Assembly (NCBI RefSeq): GCF_009852415.1
Contig: NZ_WOXS01000002.1
Location: forward strand, 2,874,501 to 2,938,500
Direction: 5' to 3'
DNA from: Streptomyces sp. Tu 3180
Lineage (GTDB): Bacteria > Actinomycetota > Actinomycetes > Streptomycetales > Streptomycetaceae
Length of the DNA stretch: 64,000 bases
Numbering within the stretch: position 1 is the first letter of the stretch; every line of letters starts with the position of its first letter. Under the pieces are notes generated by a model. It searched no databases, was not told where the DNA came from, and was given only the letters and a program-made list of their open reading frames with translations. This document shows, piece by piece, positions 15,653 to 24,345 of the stretch. The translations under genes were made by a program, and so were the position numbers.

Positions 15653-16104
15653 CGCCACTCACCGCCCGGCCCGGTCGCCTCCTCGGCCTCCTCGGCCTGC
15701 TGCAGCCTGGCGTGCTCCGCGGCCTTGCCGCGGGTGGCCCGGGCGTCGGCGGGCAGCTCCAGCTCGGGGCAGTCCTTCCACAGCCGCTCCAGGGCGTAGA
15801 AGACGCGCTCCTCGCTGTGCTGGACGTGGACGACGATGTCGACGTAGTCGAGGAGCACCCAGCGGGCCTCGCGGTCGCCCTCGCGGCGGACCGGCTTGGC
15901 GCCGAGCTCCTTGTTCAGCCGCTCCTCGATCTCGTCGACGATGGACTTGACCTGGCGGTCGTTGGGCGCGGAGGCCAGCAGGAAGGCGTCGGTGATGGAC
16001 AGCACGTCACTGACGTCGTAGGCGACGATGTCGTGCGCGAGCTTGTCGGCGGCCGCCTGGGCGGCGGTGGTGACGAGCTCGAGGGAACGGTCGGTTGCGG
16101 TCAC
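15649..16104 (-). CDS. rsfS: ribosome silencing factor RsfS
   Basis: Protein of 151 residues of the RsfS/Iojap family: LVTTAAQAAADKLAHDIVAYDVSDV, then ITDAFLLASAPNDRQVKSIVDEI and the signature DYVDIVVHVQHSEERVFYALE with a WKDCPEL segment. RsfS binds ribosomal protein L14 and blocks 30S joining when nutrients run down. The C-terminal 30 residues are an acidic Ala/Glu extension (QQAEEAEEATGPGG) beyond the usual fold. GTG start without a clear Shine-Dalgarno. The neighbouring nadD-rsfS pairing is common in bacteria; here an LCP gene lies between them. Confidence 0.95.
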   Translation of the reverse strand: MTATDRSLELVTTAAQAAADKLAHDIVAYDVSDVLSITDAFLLASAPNDRQVKSIVDEIEERLNKELGAKPVRREGDREARWVLLDYVDIVVHVQHSEERVFYALERLWKDCPELELPADARATRGKAAEHARLQQAEEAEEATGPGGEWR

Positions 16105-16199
16105 TACAAGGCTTTCGGTCGGCGGTCACTTGCTCTCCAGGGTCTCACGGACCGCCGGGCGCGCCCCACGCGATTACGGGGCACGCCCTCACCGCGCCG

Positions 16200-17954
16200 C
16201 TACGACCCGGGCTCGTAGTCCTGGCCGAGGACGACCGAGACGCGGGCGTTCGCGGAGGTCTCGCCCTTGGTGACGGAGCCGGTGGGCAGCCCCAGGGTCT
16301 TGGCGACCTCGGTGGCGTTCTCCTTGTCGGCGGCGTTCGCGTAGACGACCTTCGAGGCCGTCTCCACGGTGGCGGCGGTGCCGGCCTCCATGAAGGTGAA
16401 ACCGCCGTTGAGGAGGACCACGCGGGCCTGCTCGGTGCGGTCCTTCACCCCGGTGGCGTTGCGCACGGAGACGCTGACGGCGGCGTCCTTGTCGGGGCTC
16501 TTCGCGGTGCCGCCGAGGACGTCCTTGACCACGCTGTCGCTCGCCTGGGCGGTGAGCGTGCCGTCGTCCTGCACGGGCAGCAGCGCGGTCCTGTGGTCGC
16601 CGCCCTTGGCGAGGTCGGAGAGCCGGGCGAGGAAGGAGCCGAGGTCCTTGTCGGTCAGCGGCGGCTCGATGATCTGGCCGAGGGTCTGGATGGTGGTCGT
16701 CGCGGCGTCCGGGTCGGAGGTCATCTTGCGCAGGACACCGTGCATGACCTGCCCGAACCGCTCCAGCTGGGCGTTCGGGGACTCGCCGGGGGCGCGGTGG
16801 GTGGCGTAGGCGACGGCCATCTTGCCGCTGAGGGTCTGGCCCTCCCCCTTGCGGACCAGGGGGGCCTCGCCCTTCTTCTTGGCGTCCGGGTCGGGCACGT
16901 CGGTGTCGGTGTCGATCTCGATGTTGCCGACGAGGTCGACGAGGGTGAGCAGGAACGGGGTGTCCAGCCGCCAGGTGCCCTCGATGTCGGTGCCGAGGAC
17001 CGAGTCGAGCGCGGTCCTGGTGCCCTCGGAGCCGTCGTCCTCGACCGACTTGGCGAGCGTGGTGGTGGTGCCGTCGTCGGCGGTGAGGGCGAGGGAGTTG
17101 GGCAGCAGGACGGTGGTGCCCTGCTTGGTGGTGGTGTTGTCGACGAGCAGCGCGGTGGCGGTGCCGCCGTTCGTGGTGTCGTGCAGGTGGACCACGATCA
17201 CGTCGCGCTTCTGGGCGCCGGCGGCCGTGGTGGTGCCCGTGCCGGGGCCGGAGTCGGACAGGCCGGGCAGCTTCCCGGCGTACCAGAGGTAGCCGACGCC
17301 GCCGACGGCGACCAGGGCGAGGACCACGACCAGGGCGACGACCCGGCTGCGCGCGCGGCGCCGGGCCTCCTCGCGGCGCTCGGTGCGGTTCTCGGTGAAC
17401 TTCAGCCAGTCGATGACGTCCTCGGAGTCGCCGTCCGGCTCCTCGACGAACGCGAACTGCTCGGTGCGGTACTCCGGCGCGGGCTCGTCGGGGGCCGTCC
17501 CGTCGTCGACCGGGCCGGCCTGCTGCGGGATGTGGGCGGTCTGCTCGGCGGCCCGGGGCTGCCGGCCGGTGACGGTGTGCGCGGCCCGGTCGTGCGCGGC
17601 CCGGTCGTGCGCGGTCTGGCCGTAGGGGTCGTACGGGGCCGTCGCCGGGCCGCCCTGGTGGGCGCCGGTCGCGTAGGGGTCGTGGGAGCCGTAGGAGTCG
17701 TAGGAGCCGTAGGAGGGCGCCTGCGGCTGCTGGGCGGTCCCGTAGGGGTCGTACGACGGCGCGGGCTGCTGCGGCCCGCCCGCGGCGTACGGGTCGTAGC
17801 CGTAACCCTGCTGTCCCTGCTGCCGGTACGGGTCGTACGGCTGCTGCTGGTCCGTGGCCTGGCGGTAGACGGGCCGGCCGTACTCGTCGTAGCCGACGAG
17901 CTCGTACGGGGTGGCCCCGTCGGTCCCGTGTCCCGCGTCGTATCGGTCGTTCAC
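16200..17954 (-). CDS. LytR-CpsA-Psr family cell-wall glycopolymer transferase
   Basis: Protein of 584 residues. GTG at 17954 with GAGAGGGG six bases upstream. Residues 1-190 are cytoplasmic, low-complexity and rich in Tyr, Gln, Pro and Gly with repeated DPYGT/SYDPYG-like units; one membrane span lies at about 200-222 (VVALVVVLALVAVGGVGYLW). The extracellular part has an LCP domain (about 290-440, including LALTADDGTTTTLAKSVEDDG and MAVAYATHRAPGES) and a LytR_C domain (about 480-580, VSVRNATGVKDRTEQARVVL). LCP enzymes move lipid-linked glycopolymers onto peptidoglycan. By position (between rsfS and nadD) it corresponds to S. coelicolor SCO2578, reported as PdtA, needed for polydiglycosylphosphate on spores. 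Likely partner of the 25-38 kb cluster. Confidence 0.9.
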   Translation of the reverse strand: MNDRYDAGHGTDGATPYELVGYDEYGRPVYRQATDQQQPYDPYRQQGQQGYGYDPYAAGGPQQPAPSYDPYGTAQQPQAPSYGSYDSYGSHDPYATGAHQGGPATAPYDPYGQTAHDRAAHDRAAHTVTGRQPRAAEQTAHIPQQAGPVDDGTAPDEPAPEYRTEQFAFVEEPDGDSEDVIDWLKFTENRTERREEARRRARSRVVALVVVLALVAVGGVGYLWYAGKLPGLSDSGPGTGTTTAAGAQKRDVIVVHLHDTTNGGTATALLVDNTTTKQGTTVLLPNSLALTADDGTTTTLAKSVEDDGSEGTRTALDSVLGTDIEGTWRLDTPFLLTLVDLVGNIEIDTDTDVPDPDAKKKGEAPLVRKGEGQTLSGKMAVAYATHRAPGESPNAQLERFGQVMHGVLRKMTSDPDAATTTIQTLGQIIEPPLTDKDLGSFLARLSDLAKGGDHRTALLPVQDDGTLTAQASDSVVKDVLGGTAKSPDKDAAVSVSVRNATGVKDRTEQARVVLLNGGFTFMEAGTAATVETASKVVYANAADKENATEVAKTLGLPTGSVTKGETSANARVSVVLGQDYEPGS

Positions 17955-17970
17955 CGGTGCCCCTCTCGGC

Positions 17971-18684
17971 TCACTCGCCGCGGTACAGCTCGCGCTTGTC
18001 GATGTAGCGCACGACTCCGTCCGGCACCAGGTACCAGACGGGTTCTCCCTTGGCGACTCTCGCACGGCAGTCCGTCGAGGAGATGGCGAGGGCCGGAACC
18101 TCGACGAGCGAGACGCCGCCCTCGGGGAGGCCGGGGTCGGTCAGGTGGTGGCCGGGCCGGGTCACGCCGATGAAGTGGGCCAGGGAGAACAGCTCCTCGC
18201 TGTCGCGCCAGGTGAGGATCTGGGCGAGGGCGTCGGCGCCGGTGATGAAGAACAGGTCCGTGTCGGGGTTCAGCGCGCGCAGGTCGCGCAGGGTGTCCAC
18301 GGTGTAGGTGGGGCCGCCGCGGTCGATGTCGATGCGGCTCACCGAGAACTGCGGGTTCTCGACGGTCGCGATGACCGTCATCAGGTAGCGGTCCTCGGCC
18401 GCGGAGACCGTGCGGTGGCTCTTCTGCCACGGCTGGCCGGTGGGGACGAAGACCACCTCGTCGAGGTGGAACTGCGCGGCGACCTCGCTGGCCGCCACCA
18501 GGTGCCCGTGGTGGATCGGGTCGAAGGTGCCGCCCATGACGCCGAGGCGGCGCTTGCCCGGCTCCTGCGGTCCGCCACCGGGTCCGCCGGCCGTCCGGCG
18601 GGGCACCGGGCGGCGCTCGGTGCCGCTCGCCGTCTCCTCGGTCGTGTCCTTCGCCGGACCGGTAGGCATGTCCTGCTCTCCCAT
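17971..18684 (-). CDS. nadD: nicotinate-nucleotide adenylyltransferase
   Basis: Protein of 237 residues making NaAD in NAD synthesis. The nucleotide-binding motif [18 protein letters not shown] is at about residue 48, with VPTGQPWQK and the C-terminal [21 protein letters not shown] (the ISSTxxR motif). The first 45 residues are a disordered Gly/Pro/Thr extension. ATG 18684 is preceded by TAGGGT, a strong -10 box, eight bases upstream; ATG 18669 (MPTGPAKD) has GGGAG eight bases upstream and is a credible alternative start. The LCP gene begins 16 bases downstream, so the two are co-transcribed. Confidence 0.95.
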   Translation of the reverse strand: MGEQDMPTGPAKDTTEETASGTERRPVPRRTAGGPGGGPQEPGKRRLGVMGGTFDPIHHGHLVAASEVAAQFHLDEVVFVPTGQPWQKSHRTVSAAEDRYLMTVIATVENPQFSVSRIDIDRGGPTYTVDTLRDLRALNPDTDLFFITGADALAQILTWRDSEELFSLAHFIGVTRPGHHLTDPGLPEGGVSLVEVPALAISSTDCRARVAKGEPVWYLVPDGVVRYIDKRELYRGE

Positions 18685-18692
18685 GCGTGCAG

Positions 18693-18698
18693 ACCCTA
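18693..18698 (-). promoter_or_regulatory. candidate -10 box of nadD
   Basis: TAGGGT, close to the Streptomyces housekeeping -10 consensus, eight bases upstream of the ATG at 18684. No clear -35. It would give a very short or absent 5' leader. Confidence 0.45.
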
Positions 18699-18763
18699 CC
18701 GGCCCGGCCTGTGGACCCCGGCCGCCGGATGGGCCCCGGATGCCCGGACGGCCCGCGGCGGGC

Positions 18764-18928
18764 TCAGCGGTCGCGGTTGAAGCGGGTCGTGATCCACAGC
18801 AGGAGCAGCAGGATGAGCAGGGCGGCGCCACCGGTGACGTAGGGGTTGAGGCTCTCGTGGTTGCCGCCGTGCTCTCCGCCCTCGGCGGCGAGGGTGACCA
18901 ACTGGGCAGCGGTGCTGGGGAAGCTCAT
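18764..18928 (-). CDS. 54-residue single-span membrane protein
   Basis: ATG at 18928 opens 54 codons: [20 protein letters not shown], a His/Gly/Asn-rich stretch, [19 protein letters not shown] as a single membrane span, and a short basic tail TTRFNRDR. Topology by the positive-inside rule is N-out, C-in. It lies 80 bases upstream of nadD in the same direction and may share its operon. I recall a small hypothetical membrane gene at this place in other Streptomyces. Weak ribosome binding site (AGGTCC). Function unknown. Confidence 0.72.
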   Translation of the reverse strand: MSFPSTAAQLVTLAAEGGEHGGNHESLNPYVTGGAALLILLLLLWITTRFNRDR

Positions 18929-19213
18929 CTTCGGCAGGACCTATCGCGTGTGGGCGGGACAAGGACGTCGGCTCATCGTAAGCGGGCGCCTTCGCGCCGA
19001 TCACGCCGACTCCGCCGTTGCGGGGCGGCGGGCAACCTTCCCGGTGCCCCCGGTCGTCCTTCCGTCCGGAGCCGTGCCGCGGCGGACCACGCGGTGCCGT
19101 GCCCCTCCGCACTGCCCGTGCACGGCCCCTGCGCCTAGGCTGGGCTTCGCCTCGGAGGAACGAAGGGCCGCGCAAGGGGCCGCAGGAGTCACTCAGACGC
19201 ACATGGGGGAAAC

Positions 19214-20338
19214 ATGTCCGACGGCCATCAGCACAACGGGCACGAGAGCGTGCCGAGCAGGCAGCGCAGGCGCTTCCCCGGAATCTCCTCGCGCGCGTAC
19301 GAGCACCCGGCCGACCGCTCCGCGCTGGTGGCGCTGCGCAGGCTGAGCGGCTTCGACACGGTCTTCAAGGCCCTGAGCGGCCTGCTGCCCGAGCGCAGCC
19401 TCAGGCTGCTGTTCCTGTCCGACTCGGTGCGGGTCTCGGACCGGCAGTTCGCCCACCTCAACGACATGCTGCGGGACGCCTGCTACATCCTGGACCTGGA
19501 GAAGGTCCCGCCGATGTACGTCCACCAGGACCCGAACCCGAACGCCATGTGCATCGGCCTGGACGAGCCGATCATCGTGGTGACCACGGGACTGGTGGAG
19601 CTGCTCGACGAGGAGGAGATGCGGGCGGTCGTCGGGCACGAGGTCGGGCACGCGCTGTCCGGGCACTCGGTGTACCGGACGATCCTGCTGTTCCTGACCT
19701 CCCTCGCGGTCCGGGTCGCCTGGATCCCGCTCGGCAACGTCGCGATCATGGCGATCGTGACCGCGCTGCGCGAGTGGTTCCGCAAGTCGGAGCTGTCCGC
19801 GGACCGTGCGGGACTGCTGGTCGGCCAGGACCTCCAGGCCTCGATGCGCGGTCTGATGAAGATCGCGGGCGGCAACCACCTGCACGAGATGAACGTGGAC
19901 GCGTTCCTGGAGCAGGCCGACGAGTACGAGGCCGGGGGCGACCTGCGCGACTCGGTGCTGAAGATCCTCAACGTGCTGCCCCGCTCCCACCCCTTCGCCA
20001 CCGTGCGGGCGGCCGAGCTGAAGAAGTGGGCGGCCACGCGGGACCACCAGCGGATCATGGACGGCCACTACCCGCGCCGCGACGAGGACCGGGAGACCTC
20101 GGTGCGGGACTCGTGGCGGGAGTCGGCGAGCAGCTACGCCGACGAGGTGCGGACCTCCAGGGATCCGCTGATGAAGCTGGTCAGCGACATCGCGGGCGGC
20201 GCCGGGGACCTGGGCGACCGGGTCCGCCGCGGCTTCGGCGGCTTCACGTCCCCGGGGCCCAGGCCGCCGCGGGGCCCGCGGGAGCCGGGCACGCCGTCGG
20301 GCACGGAGGACGACGGCCCGCCGCGCGACGGCGCCTGA
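19214..20338 (+). CDS. M48 family zinc metalloprotease (HtpX-like)
   Basis: Protein of 374 residues, ATG at 19214 after GGGGGAAAC. The zinc motif HEVGHALSGH is near residue 141, preceded by VVTTGLVELLDEEEMRAVVG, and the third ligand is in the SELSADRAGLLV segment (about 195). A hydrophobic stretch at about 155-185 (ILLFLTSLAVRVAWIPLGNVAIMAIV) makes it membrane-bound. The C terminus is Pro/Gly-rich and disordered. The family includes HtpX and Ste24-like quality-control proteases. It is the only rightward gene between 14 and 25 kb and is divergent from the 54-residue membrane gene. Confidence 0.92.
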   Translation: MSDGHQHNGHESVPSRQRRRFPGISSRAYEHPADRSALVALRRLSGFDTVFKALSGLLPERSLRLLFLSDSVRVSDRQFAHLNDMLRDACYILDLEKVPPMYVHQDPNPNAMCIGLDEPIIVVTTGLVELLDEEEMRAVVGHEVGHALSGHSVYRTILLFLTSLAVRVAWIPLGNVAIMAIVTALREWFRKSELSADRAGLLVGQDLQASMRGLMKIAGGNHLHEMNVDAFLEQADEYEAGGDLRDSVLKILNVLPRSHPFATVRAAELKKWAATRDHQRIMDGHYPRRDEDRETSVRDSWRESASSYADEVRTSRDPLMKLVSDIAGGAGDLGDRVRRGFGGFTSPGPRPPRGPREPGTPSGTEDDGPPRDGA

Positions 20339-20371
20339 GGCACCGGCCCGGCGCGTGCTCCGGCCCCCGGA

Positions 20372-20420
20372 CGTCCTCCGGGCTGCTCTGGCGTCCTCCG
20401 GGGCCCTGGCGTCCTCCGGG
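20372..20420. repeat. short repeat of CGTCCTCCGGG, three copies
   Basis: CGTCCTCCGGG occurs at 20372-20382, 20392-20402 and 20410-20420, spaced 20 and 18 bases, in the convergent gap between the M48 gene and the next leftward gene. Copies can pair with nearby CCGGAGG-like sequence only weakly. No gene is present here. Confidence 0.6.
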
Positions 20421-20504
20421 CGGCCCGCCGCCGGGTCGCCGCGGCATCCGGCGGGCGGGTGCGTCCGCCCGGCGGTCCGGTGTTCCTCGCCGGCGCCGGC
20501 CGGC

Positions 20505-21593
20505 TCACGGCTTCGGTTGCGCCTCCGCCGCCAGGGAACCGCACAGCGCCTGCGTACTGCCCGTGGCGTAGGGGTCGGTGCCGGCGGGGCCGCCCTCCTC
20601 GGCCGTGCGGCCGGCGAGGAGGGGGCGCAGCCGGGCGGCGGAGTCCTCGGCGCAGGACAGGGGGCCCGCCTGGACGCCGGAGAGGACCAGCCGGGTCTGG
20701 TGCAGACGCAGGTCGTCGCGGTCGAAGCGGAACAGCAGCTCGCGCCGGACCGTGAACAGGGAGGCCTCGGCGTCCCGGTCCGCGCCGGCCGGCCGCACCG
20801 CGTACACGAACGTGTGGTCCGTGGTGACCTCCAGGGTGGTGGAGTCGGTCTCGGCGGCCTGCATCGTGCCCTGGACCCGGATGCCGCGGTCGGCCAGCTC
20901 CACCCGGGAGGGGTCGAAGCGGACCAGCCATCCGGTGGGCGCGTGCCGTCCGTCGGCGGCGGGCCGGGCGAAGCTCCGGTCGAACTGGTCCAGCTGGTCG
21001 GGGGCGAGCAGCACCCGCACGGAGCGCCGCTCGCCGCCGGTGAGCACCTCGGGGTCGAGGGAGGACCGCACGAGGTAGTCCTTCGCGGTGAGCAGCGCGT
21101 TCACGACCTGGCCCTCCGAGAAGTGCGCGGTGCGCCGGGACGCCGGGAGCGTCACCCCGTCCCCGCCGACGCGGAACTGCGCCGCCGGACTGCTCGCGTA
21201 CAGCTGGTCGGGGTCGGTGGCGCCGGGCACCTCGCCCCGGGGGGCGAGCGGGACGACGGTCATCCGCAGGGCCTCGGCCGGCTCCCTGACGGCGGGCGTC
21301 TGGTAGGGGTGGCGCACGCCCATGTAGACCGCGGTGCCGAAGGCCACGGCGATCAGGAGGAACAGGACCAGCGCCTGCCGGGACAGGCCCCGGCGCAGGG
21401 GCGGGCGGCGGCGCAGGGGCGGGCGGCGGCGCACGGCGGGCGCGTGGTCGGTGATGCGCTCCTGTGCGGAGTACTCCTGGAGCCGGGCAGCACGGACGAA
21501 GGACTCGTCGAAGACGACGGACCCGTACTCGTCCTCTCCACCTCCGGGGGTTCCCTCGGGCGTCCCCTCGGGTGGGTCCGAAGGCCCTCCCAT
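20505..21593 (-). CDS. membrane protein with SCO2583/SCO2584-type N-terminal domain (362 aa)
   Basis: Protein of 362 residues. The N terminus has the short signature YGSVVFDESFVRAARLQEYS (residues 23-42), shared with the next gene upstream. After an Arg/Pro-rich stretch (RRRPPLRRRPPLRR) comes one membrane span (QALVLFLLIAVAFGTAVYMG, about 74-93) and an extracellular domain of about 270 residues with two Cys (LSCAEDS and ALCGSL) near the end that could pair. I recognise it as the family named after S. coelicolor SCO2583/SCO2584. No enzyme motif is visible. TACCCT lies six bases before the ATG, with no Shine-Dalgarno, so it is probably leaderless and separately transcribed. Confidence 0.85.
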   Translation of the reverse strand: MGGPSDPPEGTPEGTPGGGEDEYGSVVFDESFVRAARLQEYSAQERITDHAPAVRRRPPLRRRPPLRRGLSRQALVLFLLIAVAFGTAVYMGVRHPYQTPAVREPAEALRMTVVPLAPRGEVPGATDPDQLYASSPAAQFRVGGDGVTLPASRRTAHFSEGQVVNALLTAKDYLVRSSLDPEVLTGGERRSVRVLLAPDQLDQFDRSFARPAADGRHAPTGWLVRFDPSRVELADRGIRVQGTMQAAETDSTTLEVTTDHTFVYAVRPAGADRDAEASLFTVRRELLFRFDRDDLRLHQTRLVLSGVQAGPLSCAEDSAARLRPLLAGRTAEEGGPAGTDPYATGSTQALCGSLAAEAQPKP

Positions 21594-21599
21594 GTTTTC

Positions 21600-21605
21600 A
21601 GGGTA
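21600..21605 (-). promoter_or_regulatory. candidate -10 box, leaderless start
   Basis: TACCCT six bases upstream of the ATG at 21593. A GTTTACC element lies about 16-17 bases further upstream and could act as the -35. The predicted transcript start coincides with the start codon. Confidence 0.5.
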
Positions 21606-21693
21606 GGTCCCGGGGAGAGCGGGTAAACGCCCTGCCGCGCGCCAAGTTCCGGCAGGTTCCCACCGAGGTGGCCGCCCGCTCCCGGGGCCGGTC

Positions 21694-22257
21694 TCAGGGG
21701 CTGCTCGGGATCACCGGGACGGTCGGCCGGGAGTAGTCGGCCGAGGCGGACGGGGCCGCCCCGCCGCCCTGCTCCGGGCCGGTGGAGGCGGGTGGCGGGA
21801 CCTGGTCCTGGCGGTTGGAGGAGGCGCCCCGGTAGACGGCCGAGAAGGCGAGCGCGACCATGCCGACGCCCATCACCAGGGCGAGCATCCAGGCGATGGG
21901 ACGGTGCCAGCGGACCTGCCTGGCGTACGGGCCCGGGGAGCCGTAGTCGTCCTCCGGGACGTCGGGGTCGTCGTCCGGGTCGTCGAAGCCGGGGGCGCCC
22001 CGGTAGCCGCCGTACCCGTCGTCGTACCGCTCGCCGCGCGCACGGGTCCGGCGGGCCTCGGCCTCGGAGGCCTCGGCTCTGGCCTGCGCGGCGGCCAGGA
22101 GGCGTTCGACGGCGGTCGGCTCGTGCACCTCGGCCGCGCGTACGAAGGCCTCGTCGAAGACCACGGAGGCGAACTCTTCGTCCGACACTCCGCGGTCGTG
22201 GTCGTCGTCGGGCTCCCAGCCGTCAGGGAACGGCGTGCCCCCCACGTCCTCCGGCAC
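21694..22257 (-). CDS. membrane protein with SCO2583/SCO2584-type N-terminal domain (187 aa)
   Basis: Protein of 187 residues. Near the N terminus it carries FASVVFDEAFVRAAEVHEPT, the same signature as the adjacent 362-residue protein, followed by an Ala/Glu/Arg helix, an acidic Tyr/Gly/Asp stretch, a membrane span (PIAWMLALVMGVGMVALAFS, about 130-150) and a short Pro/Ser/Gln-rich extracellular tail. By position it matches SCO2584, which I recall as an interaction partner of the Mre spore-wall complex. GTG at 22257 is chosen because TACTCT lies six bases upstream; a TTG at 22284 would extend it by nine residues. Function unknown beyond this. Confidence 0.82.
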   Translation of the reverse strand: MPEDVGGTPFPDGWEPDDDHDRGVSDEEFASVVFDEAFVRAAEVHEPTAVERLLAAAQARAEASEAEARRTRARGERYDDGYGGYRGAPGFDDPDDDPDVPEDDYGSPGPYARQVRWHRPIAWMLALVMGVGMVALAFSAVYRGASSNRQDQVPPPASTGPEQGGGAAPSASADYSRPTVPVIPSSP

Positions 22258-22263
22258 GGATCC

Positions 22264-22269
22264 AGAGTA
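22264..22269 (-). promoter_or_regulatory. candidate -10 box, leaderless start
   Basis: TACTCT six bases before the GTG at 22257, the same geometry as the paralogous-signature gene downstream. TTGACC occurs a little upstream but only about nine bases from it, too close for a standard -35. Confidence 0.4.
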
Positions 22270-22290
22270 GACCTGGGGGGTCAATTTGGG

Positions 22291-22317
22291 CAGACGGTAT
22301 GGAAATTCATCCGTCTG
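22291..22317. promoter_or_regulatory. 27-bp imperfect palindrome between proA and the 187-aa gene
   Basis: CAGACGG and CCGTCTG arms enclose TATGGAAATTCAT, itself partly symmetric, in an unusually AT-rich spot. It could be the proA terminator or an operator for the leftward 187-residue gene, whose -10 box lies about 25 bases away. Confidence 0.5.
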
Positions 22318-22378
22318 TCGAGACGGCCCCGTCGCCGCCCGTACCGCGGCCTTCGCACCGCACGCGGACCGGCGCGGA

Positions 22379-23665
22379 TCAGCGCCGCACGTGGCCGTCG
22401 CCGGTGACGATGTACTTCGTGCTGGTCAGCTCGGGCAGGCCCATCGGTCCCCGGGCGTGCAGCTTCTGCGTCGAGATGCCGATCTCCGCGCCGAAGCCGA
22501 ACTGGCCGCCGTCGGTGAACCGGGTGGAGGCGTTCACGGCGACCGTGGTGGAGTCCACCAACTGGGTGAAGCGGCGGGCGGCCGCCTGCGAGGTGGTGAC
22601 GATGGCCTCGGTGTGGCCGGAGGTCCACAGCCGGATGTGCTCCACCGCCCGGTCGAGGGAGTCGACGACGGCGGCGGCGATGTCGTGGGAGAGGTACTCG
22701 GTCTCCCAGTCCTCCGCGGTGGCCTCCACGACGGTGGCGCGGGAGTCCTTGGCGTACGCCATCACGCGTTCGTCGGCGTGCACGGTGACCCCGGCGTCGG
22801 CCAGGGCGTCCAGGGCGCGCGGCAGGAACTCGGGCGCGATGTCCTGGTGGACCAGCAGGGTCTCGGCGGCGTTGCAGACGCCGACCCGCTGGGCCTTGGA
22901 GTTGACCAGGATCTCCACCGCCATGTCGAGGTCGGCCGCCGCGTCGACGTAGACGTGGCAGTTGCCGGTGCCGGTCTCGATGACCGGGACGACCGACTCC
23001 TGGACGACCGTGTTGATCAGGGAGGCGCCGCCGCGCGGGATGAGCACGTCGACCAGGCCGCGGGCGCGCATCAGCTCGCGCACGCTGTCCCGGCTCTCGC
23101 CGGGCACCAGCTGCACGGCGTCGGCGGGCAGCCCGGACCCTCCCACGGCGTCCCGCAGCACGCGCACCAGAGCGGTGTTCGACCGGTAGGCGGAGGACGA
23201 TCCGCGCAGCAGCACCGCGTTGCCGGACTTCAGGCAGAGGGCGGCGGCGTCGACCGTGACGTTGGGCCGGCCCTCGTAGATGATCCCGACGACGCCGAGC
23301 GGCACCCGGACCTGGCGCAGGTCGATGCCGTTGGGCAGCGTGGAGCCGCGGACGACCTCGCCGACCGGGTCGGGCAGCGCGGCCACGTCCCGCACGTCGG
23401 CCGCGATCGCGCGCACCCGCTCCGGGGTGAGCGTGAGCCGGTCGATCATGCCCTCGCCGACGCCGGTCTCGCGGGCCTTGGCCACGTCCTGGGCGTTGGC
23501 CTCGACGATCTCGCTCGTCCGGACCTCCAGCGCGTCCGCGATGGCGAGCAGCGCGTCGTCCTTCGCCGCGCGCGGCAGCGGCCCGAGGGTGGCGGCGGCG
23601 GCCTTGGCCCGGTAGGCGGCCTGGTTGACCGGGGACATCGAGTCGTACGGCGAGAGCGTGGTCAT
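22379..23665 (-). CDS. proA: glutamate-5-semialdehyde dehydrogenase (gamma-glutamyl phosphate reductase)
   Basis: Protein of 428 residues catalysing the second step of proline synthesis, NADPH reduction of gamma-glutamyl phosphate. Family features are [37 protein letters not shown], the catalytic Cys in [17 protein letters not shown], and [19 protein letters not shown] near the end. ATG at 23665 ([13 protein letters not shown]). TACCCT lies six bases upstream with no Shine-Dalgarno, a leaderless-type start. It is separated from proB by a 155-residue conserved gene, an arrangement also seen in S. coelicolor. Confidence 0.97.
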   Translation of the reverse strand: MTTLSPYDSMSPVNQAAYRAKAAAATLGPLPRAAKDDALLAIADALEVRTSEIVEANAQDVAKARETGVGEGMIDRLTLTPERVRAIAADVRDVAALPDPVGEVVRGSTLPNGIDLRQVRVPLGVVGIIYEGRPNVTVDAAALCLKSGNAVLLRGSSSAYRSNTALVRVLRDAVGGSGLPADAVQLVPGESRDSVRELMRARGLVDVLIPRGGASLINTVVQESVVPVIETGTGNCHVYVDAAADLDMAVEILVNSKAQRVGVCNAAETLLVHQDIAPEFLPRALDALADAGVTVHADERVMAYAKDSRATVVEATAEDWETEYLSHDIAAAVVDSLDRAVEHIRLWTSGHTEAIVTTSQAAARRFTQLVDSTTVAVNASTRFTDGGQFGFGAEIGISTQKLHARGPMGLPELTSTKYIVTGDGHVRR

Positions 23666-23671
23666 GAGGGA

Positions 23672-23677
23672 AGGGTA
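23672..23677 (-). promoter_or_regulatory. candidate -10 box, leaderless proA
   Basis: TACCCT six bases before the proA ATG. A GCCGAC element about 18 bases upstream is a poor -35 match. It implies proA can be transcribed apart from proB. Confidence 0.45.
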
Positions 23678-23745
23678 GTGCGGCCGGCGGGCCCCGTCGG
23701 CGGTCGTCCCGAACCCCGAGACACGTGTCCGCGACGGGACGGACG

Positions 23746-24213
23746 TCAGAACGGATGCACCCCGACGGGCGTCGCCGGGACCGGTCCGTACCCCGCGGCG
23801 ACGCGCTGGTGGTAGGTGGCCCGGTCGATGACCTCCAGGCCGACGATCTCCCAGGGCGGCAGCCCCGCGGTCTGCCGGTGCTCGCCCCACAGGCGCAGCG
23901 CCACGGCGGCCGCGTCGTGCAGGTCGCGGGCCTCCTCCCAGTAGCGGATCTCCGCGTGGTCGTCGGCGTAGCGGCTGGTCAGCAGGAAGGGGTGGTCGTG
24001 GGCGAGCTGTTCCAGGGCCCGCCGGACCTCGGCGACCGGGATCGGTTCGCCGGAGACGGTGAGGGTGACGTGCCACAGGCGCGGGAGGTCGCGGGGTTCG
24101 CCGCCCGGGAACCGGCTCCCGGCCGCGACGCTGGTCAGGGGGCGCTCGTCACCGGCCGCGCGGGAGCCGGCACCGCCGCGAGACGACGTCGTCCCAGGGC
24201 GCACTCGTCTCAC
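23746..24213 (-). CDS. conserved hypothetical protein between proA and proB
   Basis: Protein of 155 residues. GTG at 24213 is chosen because AAGGAGG sits five bases upstream; a GTG 15 bases further out lacks one. After a disordered Arg/Gly N terminus, the folded part reads [21 protein letters not shown], then [28 protein letters not shown], then an [17 protein letters not shown] helix and [18 protein letters not shown]. It looks like a compact alpha-beta domain of about 110 residues; I recall it as conserved at this position in Streptomyces (SCO2586-like) but know no function. Its place between proA and proB suggests co-expression, not necessarily a proline role. Confidence 0.8.
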   Translation of the reverse strand: MRRVRPGTTSSRGGAGSRAAGDERPLTSVAAGSRFPGGEPRDLPRLWHVTLTVSGEPIPVAEVRRALEQLAHDHPFLLTSRYADDHAEIRYWEEARDLHDAAAVALRLWGEHRQTAGLPPWEIVGLEVIDRATYHQRVAAGYGPVPATPVGVHPF

Positions 24214-24345
24214 GACGGCCTCCTTCACGCGCGGACCGGCCGTGGGCCGGGCGGATGTGTCCCTGGGACAAAGTTGAGCAGGCCGCCGGAGATCGTGGGG
24301 CGGTTTTACGGAACGTCCACCACCGGGGGCGGACGATTCGGCGCA

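Noticed and set aside
20339..20504. CRISPR-like array from short CGTCCTCCGGG repeats
   Set aside because: Repeats are only 11 bases with unequal 7-9 base spacers; this is simple GC-rich repetition.
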